DNA from: Henckelia pumila
Taxonomy: Eukaryota; Streptophyta; Magnoliopsida; Lamiales; Gesneriaceae
Length of the DNA: 64,000 nt
Direction: 5' to 3'
Assembly (NCBI RefSeq): GCF_033568475.1
Contig: NC_133122.1
Location: 154,311,361 to 154,375,360 of the forward strand
Shown here: positions 35,003-45,462 of the stretch, piece by piece
Numbering within the stretch: position 1 is the first letter of the stretch
How the letters are laid out: every line of letters begins with the position of its first letter
The notes under the pieces: model-generated
What the model saw: only the letters and a program-made list of their open reading frames with translations
Database searches by the model: none
Told to the model about the DNA's origin: nothing
Made by a program: the position numbers and the translations under genes

Positions 35003-37765
35003 ATGTCGATCCAGAAGACTTGCCTCGCCATCAACTTTGATTCCGTTGTTAAGGCAAACAACGCAGGAATAACTGAGGTCTTCACCATGCTTGAAGCCTC
35101 TGGACTGAGGAAATTTCTGGAATGCAGCGCCATCTGCGATTTGCCTGTTTTGAAGGAGTTCTTCGCAACCGCTCAAATCGAGCATGGGACTATCAAATGC
35201 TTGATCAAGACAGAGGTCTACTCCTTCAATCAGAAGTTCTTCGCCAGCACATTTGATCTGCCCTCCAGGGGTTTGACAAAATGCACGGATCTTCCAGATG
35301 GTAACTGCTCTTATTGGTTGAAGGAGTTCTCAACTACTGATGCTCCGATCAAACTGCCGGCCCAGAAGACATCTCTCAAAGCTCCATTCAGGCTACTGAC
35401 TAATATCGTGGCCAAGAATCTTCTGGCCAAGGCTGGATCTTACGACAAGGTGACGCTGGAGAAATTTCAATACATGGCTTGTATTGCCTCCAAGATCAAC
35501 ATAAACTGGTCAGACATTCTGTTCAATATTCTATGTGAAATGATCAGGGGCAAAGGGCAATCCGAGGGATTTGCTTTGCAAATCTGCCACATCTTGGGCG
35601 TCCTTGGAGTGGACTTTTCCAAGACTGAGCCTCTGCATCCCACCAAATGGCTCAACAAGTCTACGATTCTCAAATTCCTGAACAAGAAAGAGACTGCGGT
35701 CGACACCTTGCCCTCAACCGCAAAGGTTATTGCTATCCCTCAACCGCTTTCAACGGTTTCGGTCGTGGCCAAACCAGTCCATACCAAAAAGTCTGCCAAG
35801 CGTCAACTGATCATCGAATCTGACTCTGAGGATGAATCACGTGAGAATGTTCCACTGATTCAAGCTTTCAGCAGGTCATCCCCTTCGGTCTCCAAAGCAG
35901 CTGTGTCATCCACGCCTGCAGGCGAGAAGAAGAGGCAGCACAAGAAGCTAAAGTCTCTTTCTGGACTTGCTCCTACCCTGCCAACGGTCGAGACTACTAC
36001 CGTTGTTGCTTCTACTGCTCCTCGTCCTACAAAAGGTGTGATAATCCGAGAAGGTGCCTCATCAGCTCCTGAGGTCACTCTAGCTGATCCCAAAGACAAA
36101 GGGAAAGGTGTGATGATCTACACACCCAAGGCTCAACCAGCAGCTACGATAGAACTCAATATGATCATCTCTCACGTACTCCGTACTATCAAGCGTCATC
36201 TACAACGTTTTGACAGATGGCATCACTCCCGCACTCACTTGACACTCGCTCAAATATTTCCTAAATGGAAATCTCTAAACGTCATTGAGCAGAAGATGCT
36301 TCTATTTGCTGATACTGAAGACATCGTGGAGGCTCTGGGAAGAAGACATCTCATAGACTTGAAGCTTCGAGGAAGCCTGCTATCACTGCTAATTAATGAG
36401 CGTGTCAAGAATTTCAAATCCAAGAGTCCTACCGCTGCCGATGACTTTGTGATTTTGACTGGACTACAGGATAGTCTACGTCAAATCACTCAACTACTTC
36501 AGCACTTCCAAGCTCTCAACAATGTCAAAACACCAGCTTCAGCAGCCTGTTTGCAAGCTTATGTGCTGGAAGCACAAGTGATGATGAAAACCTTTCTCAC
36601 TCAAGATCAGGGTGAAGAAGACGTCTATGCTCTTCCTTCTTCAGATGGGATTCTGACCGATCTCATCACTGCTGACCTCTTTCAATCATATGCTCTAAGA
36701 TCGAGTGTAGCAGCATCTTCATCGGTCGACCCCTCCTCAACCGCAGTCCAAGTAGTTACTCCACCGGAAGCAGTTGTGATTGCCTCCTCTCCCGTGACGA
36801 CCGCTCACACTTCTCTCGGTCATTCACAAGATGTTTTAGAAGTGGCTGCACAAGAGATACCTGTCACCTCTGTGACAGAGGCTCCTTGCAGTAGTGAAGC
36901 AACAGTGCCCCCAACGGAGATATCAAGCACTATTGTATCACCTGCATCTCCAGAACAGCAAGTGACTGATGCTGATCCAGCACTTCAACCGTCTCCATCT
37001 ACTGAAAAGTTTATGGAAGATCTCATTATGGATGAACCAAGTGCTGATCCTGGTACTCCACCAACCATATTGGCTGCAGTCGAAACTATTACATCTCCAA
37101 CTGTACCATTATTGGAAGGTCCATCGGGTAGCTCTCCAGCAAGTTCACCCGCACCACATCATCGTGAGTCTAGCCCTGTTTCACCAAGAAATGACTCAGA
37201 AGGGCAAATGATTCAGACTGATGATTCTTTAATTGAAGCCATGGCCGCAGCTCTAGATCATACCTTGATAAATCGGCTTCATGAGCTCATGCAAACGGTT
37301 AGGTCCTTCTCTCAAGACATAACAAACTCATCCTTATCGGTCGATAATTCACGCCAGACGATGATTCGGCATTTCGAGACCGTGTCTCGAGACCTCGCTC
37401 GTCTGTCCACAGAGATCACTAATCATCATCGCACTCAAATCAACACGCTCTCTACCGTCTCCGAACAAGTTATCCGATCCGAAAATCGCCTTCATAAGCA
37501 GTTGAATGATCGGATGGACACTATGCAAGCCACTCTACTTGCTCAAATCGATGCAAAAATAGACACTATGCAAGCCTGCCTTGGCACTCAACTCACTGAG
37601 GTCATCCTTCGGCTTAACCAAGGTGATGCCAAAAAGGGGGAAGAAGAGCAACGTAGAGCAGCAGAGGCAAGAAGACGTGAAGAAGAGTCCAGAAGAAAAG
37701 AAGAAGCCGACAGAAGAAGAAGAGAAGGCGATAGGTCAGGAGGAGCCAGTTGGTTCAAAAGATGA
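35003..37765 (+). CDS. Env-position ORF of copia-2 (SIRE-type additional ORF)
   Basis: An uninterrupted frame of 920 codons lies between pol and the 3' LTR, the position of the env-like gene of SIRE elements. I chose the ATG at 35003 (MSIQKTCLA) because the upstream ATG at 34976 adds only nine residues. The N-terminal 220 residues resemble the 'putative plant transposon protein' domain found in such ORFs. The middle (about 230-760) is rich in Ser, Thr, Pro and Ala and of low complexity. Residues about 780-870 look like coiled coil (repeated MDTMQA...QIDAKIDTMQA), and the end is a highly charged Glu/Arg/Lys tract. I see no signal peptide or clear membrane segment, so calling it an envelope protein is not supported; function is unknown. 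It is intact although gag-pol is broken. Confidence 0.8.
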   Translation: MSIQKTCLAINFDSVVKANNAGITEVFTMLEASGLRKFLECSAICDLPVLKEFFATAQIEHGTIKCLIKTEVYSFNQKFFASTFDLPSRGLTKCTDLPDGNCSYWLKEFSTTDAPIKLPAQKTSLKAPFRLLTNIVAKNLLAKAGSYDKVTLEKFQYMACIASKININWSDILFNILCEMIRGKGQSEGFALQICHILGVLGVDFSKTEPLHPTKWLNKSTILKFLNKKETAVDTLPSTAKVIAIPQPLSTVSVVAKPVHTKKSAKRQLIIESDSEDESRENVPLIQAFSRSSPSVSKAAVSSTPAGEKKRQHKKLKSLSGLAPTLPTVETTTVVASTAPRPTKGVIIREGASSAPEVTLADPKDKGKGVMIYTPKAQPAATIELNMIISHVLRTIKRHLQRFDRWHHSRTHLTLAQIFPKWKSLNVIEQKMLLFADTEDIVEALGRRHLIDLKLRGSLLSLLINERVKNFKSKSPTAADDFVILTGLQDSLRQITQLLQHFQALNNVKTPASAACLQAYVLEAQVMMKTFLTQDQGEEDVYALPSSDGILTDLITADLFQSYALRSSVAASSSVDPSSTAVQVVTPPEAVVIASSPVTTAHTSLGHSQDVLEVAAQEIPVTSVTEAPCSSEATVPPTEISSTIVSPASPEQQVTDADPALQPSPSTEKFMEDLIMDEPSADPGTPPTILAAVETITSPTVPLLEGPSGSSPASSPAPHHRESSPVSPRNDSEGQMIQTDDSLIEAMAAALDHTLINRLHELMQTVRSFSQDITNSSLSVDNSRQTMIRHFETVSRDLARLSTEITNHHRTQINTLSTVSEQVIRSENRLHKQLNDRMDTMQATLLAQIDAKIDTMQACLGTQLTEVILRLNQGDAKKGEEEQRRAAEARRREEESRRKEEADRRRREGDRSGGASWFKR

Positions 37766-37920
37766 ACAACTTATCTCTTCTTTACTTATCGCAGCCGCAT
37801 TTTTTTTTTTCTGTAGGTGTAATAAAAATTCTTATTGTACTTAATGAAATTCATTCTCTCAATGAAGTTCATTTTAATGCTTTCATATTGTTCTTGGAGC
37901 ACTTAAGTTTTGTCATCACC

Positions 37921-37934
37921 AAAAAGGGGGAAAT
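37921..37934 (+). promoter_or_regulatory. Polypurine tract of copia-2
   Basis: AAAAAGGGGGAAAT ends directly at the 3' LTR start (37935). The same CCAAAAAGGGGGAA string occurs earlier at 37629-37642, inside the 3' ORF. Confidence 0.9.
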
Positions 37935-39263
37935 TGTTGAATCCGATATTTTGGTGATAACAAACAACAACTCATTGTATAGGAATGTGCTGCCAACCAT
38001 TGTATTTCAGGAACCTACTACAACTTCTACCGAAAGCTTGTCAACCGCCTTTGCTCTCGACCGGCTGAAGTCACAAGCCTATCAACTGGCTATCAAGACC
38101 AGCAGAGGATAAATCTATCTACCGGAAGCTTGTCAACCGCCTTTATCTCTCGACCGGTTGAAGTCACAAGCTTATCGACTGGTTATTCAAACCAGCAGAG
38201 GACAAATATCTCTACCGGTAGAATGCCAACTGCCTATCTAGATATCTCGAGACAAGTACCTATGACAAGATGTTCTTTGCAGGATCTTTTATTAAAAGCA
38301 GAACCGGCGTTTCAGAAGATTTGTTGACTCCTGCAAATCAAGACAACAGGTTGTACCAAAATGGCAAAAACACAGAATGACTGCAGATAAAGCATTCGAC
38401 CGTTTATTCCAGTTTTGGACCCTGGAAGTTGTCTGCAGTGTACGATCCTCATGCAGAATCATCAATGCATTTATGAGCATTAAATGTGCATTCAATGCAG
38501 CATCAGAACGTTCAAAATAAAGACGTTGATGATTGACCTATATAAAGGGAAGATTGCTCAAACAACAACAACAAGTGATACGAGACAACGAAGAGAGACA
38601 AGCAACTCAGAAAAATTTCAATCACTTGACTAATATCAGAAGTCCTCATTTGATATACTTGAGCACACTTACAAGATCAATCATCTGCTCAAATAAACCC
38701 TCGCCTACAGTTCACATATCTGATCGTCAAGGATCATCCTAGGGTTTTCAAGCCTCTCGACCGCTCTGCAGTCTGAGAAGCTCAACTCAACTATACTCAG
38801 TGTTGAAGAGACTTGAAGCTGCTCTGAAAGCTTCCACCAGTCTGATAAGAACTGAGAATCTTATCTGTGTAAATCTAGGAGTTTCGGATTAGGCATTGGA
38901 TAAGTCCTAAGTCTGAAGTGGGTGTATTACAAGACGTTGTAATAACCAAAGTCTTCTAGTGAATTCCTTCCTAAGTGGAAGAAGGGGAGACGTAGAAGGA
39001 TTAAGCCTTCGAACTTCCATAAAATCGTGCTTTAGCATTTACTGCCACTTATCTCACATCCTGCTCATACATTGCATTATAAACTTTGCATCACTAAAAC
39101 CTCTGAACTATTTCCGCACTATTTAAGTTGTTCAAAACGTTTTAGAAGTTGAGAAAACTGATTAAGTGAACTAAACTTCACTTGATCATTTTAAAGAAGT
39201 AGAAGAAAAGTTTCAGAGTGTATTCACCCCCCCCCCCCTCTACCCTCTGAACCGATCCCAACA
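37935..39263 (+). repeat. 3' LTR of copia-2
   Basis: TGTTGAATCC...GATCCCAACA, 1329 bp, identical by eye to the 5' LTR apart from a missing CTG. TATATAAA at 38539-38546; U3 duplication at 38027-38211. Confidence 0.95.
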
Positions 39264-39268
39264 AGGTT

Positions 39269-39965
39269 TTTTCATTCTCCTTCACCCTCCAAACAAACTC
39301 AACAACCCTCTTTAAATTAGATCGCTTTTTCTTTTTCTTCATCTTCACCAACTTCGGATTAATCTCTCTTGGAAATTTTACAGCACTAACAACTTTGCAG
39401 CAACATTCCATCTTCTTTGATTGTTCAACCAGGAACACCTTCTTCGTGGATGGTTTTTCAGCCTCCTTGAACACATTAAAAGTAACTTTCTCACCTTCTA
39501 CACCCATCGTCAACGCACATTTCTTAACATCAATCTTGGCTTCAGCAGTAGCCAAGAACGGTCTTCCCAAAATTAAAGGCATATTTCCATCTTCCTCCAT
39601 ATCCAACACAACAAAATCCACCGGAAAAATAAACTTATCTACTTTTACTAGAACATCCTCAATGATTCCACGCGGATATTAGATAGATTTATCGGCGAGC
39701 TGCAATGCGATTGTCGTGGGCTTCACCTCCTCAATTCCTAGACTTCTGAAAACAGACAAAGACATTAAATTAATGCTAGCTCCTAAATCACAAAGTGCTT
39801 TATTAAAATTAGAAGAACCAATAATACAAGGAATCGTAAAACTCCCTGGATCGTTTAATTTCTGTGGTAGCTTTTTTTGTAAGATAGCACTGCACTCTTC
39901 AGTCATATTCATGGTCTCAAACTCCTCCAACTTCCGCTTCTTAGACATCACCTCCCTCGTTATCA
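39269..39965 (-). pseudogene. Gypsy aspartic protease region of the minus-strand element
   Basis: On the minus strand the reading begins with KKRKLEEFE...EECSAILQKKLP, then DPGSFTIPC and the active-site block CDLGASINLM (about 39780), and ends with PLILGRPFL and a Lys/Arg-rich tail. The DLGASIN form of the active site is typical of Athila/Tat proteases. A TAA stop at 39679-39681 stands where Lys/Arg is usual (DKSI, stop, YPRG). The frame is cut at 39269 by the SIRE insertion and would resume at 28013. Upstream gag is missing beyond about 40000. RT and integrase are also absent from the element. Confidence 0.8.
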
Positions 39966-40009
39966 TCAAAATCAGGATTGCGTGTGTTTCAAAAACCCAA
40001 CATAATTTT

Positions 40010-40685
40010 TTAAAAAAACAAATTGATAATTTTAAAATCAAATCCTATGAAATCCGATCAATTTCATAAGAATTTCATTAATCCCATTAATCTCATCAAA
40101 TATCAATCTCATTTAAAAATATTATTTTACTGTACACTAAAATGATATTTATAATTTCAAATCCCGTAAAAATCTTAGATTCTGAACAGACTGTTACAAT
40201 TTCTTTCACTCAGAGCTCATACAAGTTACAAACCGTCGATTACAATTTCTTTCACTCAGAGCTCTACTTACAAGTTACAAACCGTCGATTACTCACCCTT
40301 GATAAATAAAAAATGTTTCTTTCTTGATTTCTCACAATATCTTGCCTCCATGTTGATTTAGTTAAATGGCGACGAATAACAAAAATAATATATGAATGAT
40401 GAGTAATCCAGAGATTTCAAAAATAATATAGGAAAGTAATTTTAAATACGTGAGGGAGTTAAAACATAGAAATATGGTTTTTGAGGGACTGAATCAAGAA
40501 AAAATATTGATAGAGATTGATTCGTGATAGAACATGTTGAAAGGTGTATTTTAGTGTGATAAACCCTTAAAAATATGGCTAATTGGGCTTAAAATATACA
40601 GATAATAATTTGCAAATATCCATAATAATTTGAAACATGAGGAAAAAGAGCACTCCGTATGGGCTTCTAAGGAGTTGGCTAGACG
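40010..40685. repeat. Non-coding spacer with a 46/51-bp tandem duplication
   Basis: TTACAATTTCTTTCACTCAG is present at 40194 and 40240, each followed by AGCTC...ACAAGTTACAAACCGTCGAT. The second copy has five extra bases. No gene or domain is visible in the rest. Confidence 0.6.
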
Positions 40686-40693
40686 ATTACTAT

Positions 40694-41514
<821 letters not shown>

Positions 41515-41542
41515 ACTACTATTATCTCTTCCTACATAATTA

Positions 41543-41803
41543 CTCCCTCCGTCCCATATATAATGTCTTCTTTGGATTTTCACACAGATTAAGAAAAATT
41601 TATTGGGAAATCAAATTTTATATAAACTTCCTATTTTATCCCTATTTAATGTATTAAAAAATGATTGCACAATTTTCAAGGTGTAGTTAATAGGGGTATG
41701 TTAGGAAATGAGTGTAAAAAAATATTACTAATTATGGTATATGACTATATATTTGGGACAAATAAAAAAAGAAACATGGACATTATAATTGGGATGGAGG
41801 GAG
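41543..41803. mobile_element. Stowaway MITE (Tc1/mariner type)
   Basis: Terminal inverted repeats CTCCCTCCGTCCCA and TGGGATGGAGGGAG (one mismatch) with TA target duplications at 41541-41542 and 41804-41805. The pairing continues inward over ATATAATGTC. At 261 bp it is typical of Stowaway elements and has no coding capacity. Confidence 0.93.
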
Positions 41804-42044
41804 TATTAATTATTATTAATCTGTATCTCTATTATAAATATGATATGTTGGTGTAACATCCTCTCTTTTTTAACCATTTGATAGCTATTTAATTAGAAAA
41901 TACCACTTTTTCGTCTTTGAGGGATTATTATTTATCGAAACAATTTTTTTTACTTTTTCACCATTTATTTTTTTCAATTAAAAAAACGGACTACATAAGC
42001 ATTTAACCCGTGCATTCGAATATTGTTTATTAAATATTATTAAT

Positions 42045-42600
42045 TTATATTATTAAGTTTGAGGCATAGATAATAACTGCTTTTGAAAGGTTATATCATA
42101 TCAATTTTTGTCTTCAATATACCTCTACCTCACAACTATCATAATTATTTTTAAATAAATAATAATAATAATTTAACAATAAAAAAATATAACATTAAAT
42201 GAAAATTACTTAAATCTTATTATATTTCATACAAAAGTTTTTATGCGCAAATATAAAACTATAGTTTAAATAAAAATTTAATTTATGTGTACAAATCGTA
42301 TGCATATATTTACTAATTATATATCTTTTTTTCTGTTATATATTATTAAGTTTGAGGTCTACATAATAACTATTTTTGGTAGATTATAACATACCATTTT
42401 TTGTCACCAAAATACTCTTACTCATAACTATCATAATTCTTTTTAAATAAAATAAATAATCAAAAATTAATAACAAAAAAAAGATAAAATTTAATATAAA
42501 ATTACTCAATTCTTATTGTATTTCATATAAAAGTTTGTTATACACGAAAAAAATTAATTTATATGTACGCGTTGTGTGCATATATTTAGTATTTACTAGT
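42045..42600. repeat. Diverged tandem duplication, unit about 295 bp
   Basis: ATTATTAAGTTTGAGG at about 42050 and 42345 starts two similar segments that share ATAATAACT, AACTATCATAATT and TTGTATTTCATA-like blocks in the same order. Both end in a GTACG(C)/CGT...GTGTGCATATATTTA stretch. Non-coding. Confidence 0.65.
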
Positions 42601-42607
42601 ATATCTA

Positions 42608-42843
42608 TCTATACTATATATTAAGTAAGAACAGTGGTCTTTTGGTATGACATCATCTTCATATTTGCCTTTATATAGTTATAAAATTACGAACATGCCA
42701 TTTTCATTGTTTTTTTTTTATTTCATGAATATTTATTTATGAAAATATCATTTTTAATCTAACTATTTATTATTATATTTTTTTATATTTTTAATTAAAA
42801 AATAAACAATAAAAAGCACGCATCGCGTGCGTTCGGGTACTGG
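42608..42843 (+). mobile_element. Small non-autonomous Helitron
   Basis: 5' end TCTATACTATATATTAAG preceded by A; 3' end CTGG followed by T. Hairpin GCACGC-ATC-GCGTGC at 42816-42830, ten bases before the 3' end. 236 bp. Confidence 0.85.
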
Positions 42844-43408
42844 TATTAATTAAGATTTGAGAGCCATATAAAATTTGTCTTGATATGTTTGTTATGACAA
42901 CCATCTTATTGCCAAAAATAGCCTTGAACACTAGACAAAATGATAAAAATATAATGACAAAAAAAAATTTCCTACATCTTTTTGTTGGGAGCTGACCGAA
43001 AAGTTTCGGTAGTGACTAGTGACTAATGTATCTAGGGAGACTCATTTTTTTAATAAATGCTACTAATTCCAAATATATAATAATAAAAAATCTACAAATC
43101 ACCCTAATATATGGAATGTGTAACTGTTTCTTTCAAAAGAAAAAAAATAATTTTGAAACCAACACTTACAATTACTGGACCGAACATGGAAGAACCCTCC
43201 GCTTGGCAAATCCATTCATTTGATTATCGACAGCATGGTGCTGTAAGAATTCCAAATACACAGTATGTTTTTCAACTTTTCTAGATGACTTGGGGATTTT
43301 AATAATGCATGTTTCATGATTCATCTAACAATTTAATTTTTTTATCACATTTTAATTTATGATTATTTGATACTATTTGAGTAATTACACATGTTATGTT
43401 TATAAATA

Positions 43409-43605
43409 CTAGGAAAAAATGCACACGCTTTGCGTGTGTAAAATAAAAGTTTTTTATATGTATTTTTTTTAAAAAAATAAATAATGAAATGAATGGAAAG
43501 TTTTTTGTTGGTAGTTAATTGAAAGGAGTAATCATGGAATTATGAGATTTTGGTGTCCTCAAGGTGATTACTCTAATAGCCTCATCTTTAATATAATAGT
43601 ATAGA
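43409..43605 (-). mobile_element. Small non-autonomous Helitron
   Basis: On the minus strand it starts TCTATACTATTATATTAAAG at 43605 and ends CTAG at 43409, followed by T. Hairpin CACACGC-TTT-GCGTGTG (plus-strand 43422-43438). 197 bp. Confidence 0.85.
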
Positions 43606-44900
43606 TACCAAGGCAGTTACTATAAATGTCTCACACTTAATAAATAGTAATAGAAAATATAAGTCTCATGATATAAAACACAAAATCCTCCATCTTTGAG
43701 AAAGCAGGTGCATCCGAAGTTCAGTAAATTTTTCAGGTAATCGAAGAGCGTCGCCGAGAAGGGAATATATACGTACGTATTTGTAAGAATATATTTGTTT
43801 TTTTATCATTTTTTTTTCTATTGTAAATTATTTTGTAAATAATATATTTTCATTAACTCAATTATTATTTGATAATAACATAGATTTGCTCTCTATTTTA
43901 GGTGTATGTAACAACCCGCCATAATTAATATTGGTTCTTATCCACTAGAGAATTGATATTGGTATTCATTGTTTTTTTTATAAATAGTAATAATTTAACT
44001 TGACAGTATGTAGCAAATTCTAATCAGAAAAATAATATGGAAAAAGATTCCTTAATTGAGTTTAGAACCAAAAAATTTAGTTTCGGACCTTTCGAAATAT
44101 AGTTCAGAAGCACCGAACTGATCGGAAGCAAAATTGGAGGCGCACCAGATCTAGAGAAATAGGATCTTCCGAACGTGGATCGGAGCGTCGGATCAGAGTT
44201 AGACCATCCAAATTGCTAGGCATGTCAACATGTGACGACACGGGTTGCCTGTTAGTTCGGAACGTCCGAAGTGCTAATCGGATCGTCGGATGATGATCAG
44301 AGCTTTTGAAACCCAGATAAGAGCTCACGTCCTTAGTATTATTTTGGACACTCCATTCGAATGGATATGTCTCAGGTTGGAAGAGGTAGGAGGCTTGAGA
44401 TAGGGTTAGGAGCGGAGCAAGTAACTGTTGAGGAGTTTTTTCTGTTTTTGATACCGTTGTTTTGTGGTTGTCGTTCTGATATAGTTTATTTTTTATATGA
44501 TTATATAAGTTAATACTGGGTTTGAGTTACTTACCTATTTTCGGTTGTCTTCGGCCATAGTTTCTTGAGATATTTTATCTGTTTTAGTTTCACAAGTTTA
44601 TTTTTCTGATTAAATTTATTTTTTAAGTTAATTACATGTCTAATTAAGCTATTATATGGCCTTGGTCAGGTCACTATATATATATCATCTGAAAATTTAT
44701 TTATTAATGGAAAATGATATTTTTGTTGTCATTCCATTTTTATATGGACTAATTGTTGGACTAATTGTTATTCATTTTGTTCGCATACAACGCGTGTGCA
44801 TGAACAAATGGTATCAATAAGCTAAGAGTTGCCTAAAGGACAACTATTGCATTTTTTATTTTTTCAGTAGTTTTGTCGCCCAAATTAATATTCTCTCAGT
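43606..44900. other. Intergenic, possible LTR edge
   Basis: TGTAACAACCCGCC at about 43909 looks like the start of a plant gypsy LTR, and 44110-44300 has the CGGATCGTCGGA-type repeats often seen in such LTRs. I could not find the matching end or a target duplication. No coding sequence is supported. Confidence 0.3.
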
Positions 44901-44975
44901 CTCTCTGTGGATATAATTTATCATGTTTTTGCACATGTTTTTGTGGGTTGATGATTTGAGCCAGGCTCACGTAAT

Positions 44976-45021
44976 TGGGCCTGGAGGGGCAGTGGCGAGA
45001 AAATTCATGGGGCGAAGCCCA
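44976..45021 (+). promoter_or_regulatory. Two site II-type motifs upstream of ARL1
   Basis: TGGGCC at 44976-44981 and AGCCCA at 45016-45021 match the TGGGC(C/T) site II motif common in promoters of growth-related housekeeping genes. They lie about 450-490 nt before the ARL1 start codon, near a likely transcription start. A CTGCAG acceptor-like site at 45357-45362 suggests an intron in the 5' leader. Confidence 0.4.
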
Positions 45022-45462
45022 ACATTACAAAGAAATTACACCAAATCCAAATCCAAATACGGAGGCCCGGTTTTCTTCTCATCCCCTTCATTTCCCCTCC
45101 TCTTGCAGGCTAACACCAAATGGACAATGGAGAAGAGCGCATTCGACGTTGATCGCACGCCAAATATCCGTAATCTCACCAGCAATCCCTGCATCAGTAT
45201 GGAATTCACCGTATAACTTCCATTTTTCTCGAATTAATCCTCAAAAATTATCTCAGGCAGACCCTTCCCTTTTGTTCTGGTGCGCATTTTCAGCTGCTTG
45301 CTAGCTCAATTTCTCCTAATTTTGCATTAAGGACTTCTGAAGATTCATTTATTTTCCTGCAGGAGAATTAGAGGGTGCTGAGGCGTTGCTTAGATCCGAT
45401 CTTGGGATTTGGCTTTAAGTGTAGGTGTTAGATTGGTGATTTTGAACGTAAAAAGCGGGGAA

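Larger units (their letters stand above)
28019..39263 (+). mobile_element. Full-length SIRE-type Ty1/copia retrotransposon (copia-2) with an extra 3' ORF
   Basis: An 11.2-kb element with direct LTRs (28019-29350, 37935-39263) and the 5-bp target duplication AGGTT (28014-28018, 39264-39268). It has a Met-tRNA-type PBS, gag-pol in copia order, a further long ORF between RNase H and the 3' LTR, and a PPT. By eye the LTRs differ only by one 3-bp indel (an extra CTG near 28771), so the insertion is young. It lies in the protease coding region of the minus-strand gypsy element. The large gag with extra C-terminal part, the RT sequence and the extra ORF fit the SIRE/Maximus lineage. Confidence 0.95.

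Noticed and set aside
35467..36099. Minus-strand ORFs opposite the copia-2 3' ORF
   Set aside because: Shadow frames of an intact coding sequence on the plus strand.
43909..44850. Possible solo LTR beginning TGTAACAACCCGCC
   Set aside because: No matching end or target duplication could be found; left as a low-confidence note.
44923..45304. Two overlapping ORFs just upstream of ARL1
   Set aside because: They match nothing I recognise and sit in the likely promoter and 5' leader of ARL1.
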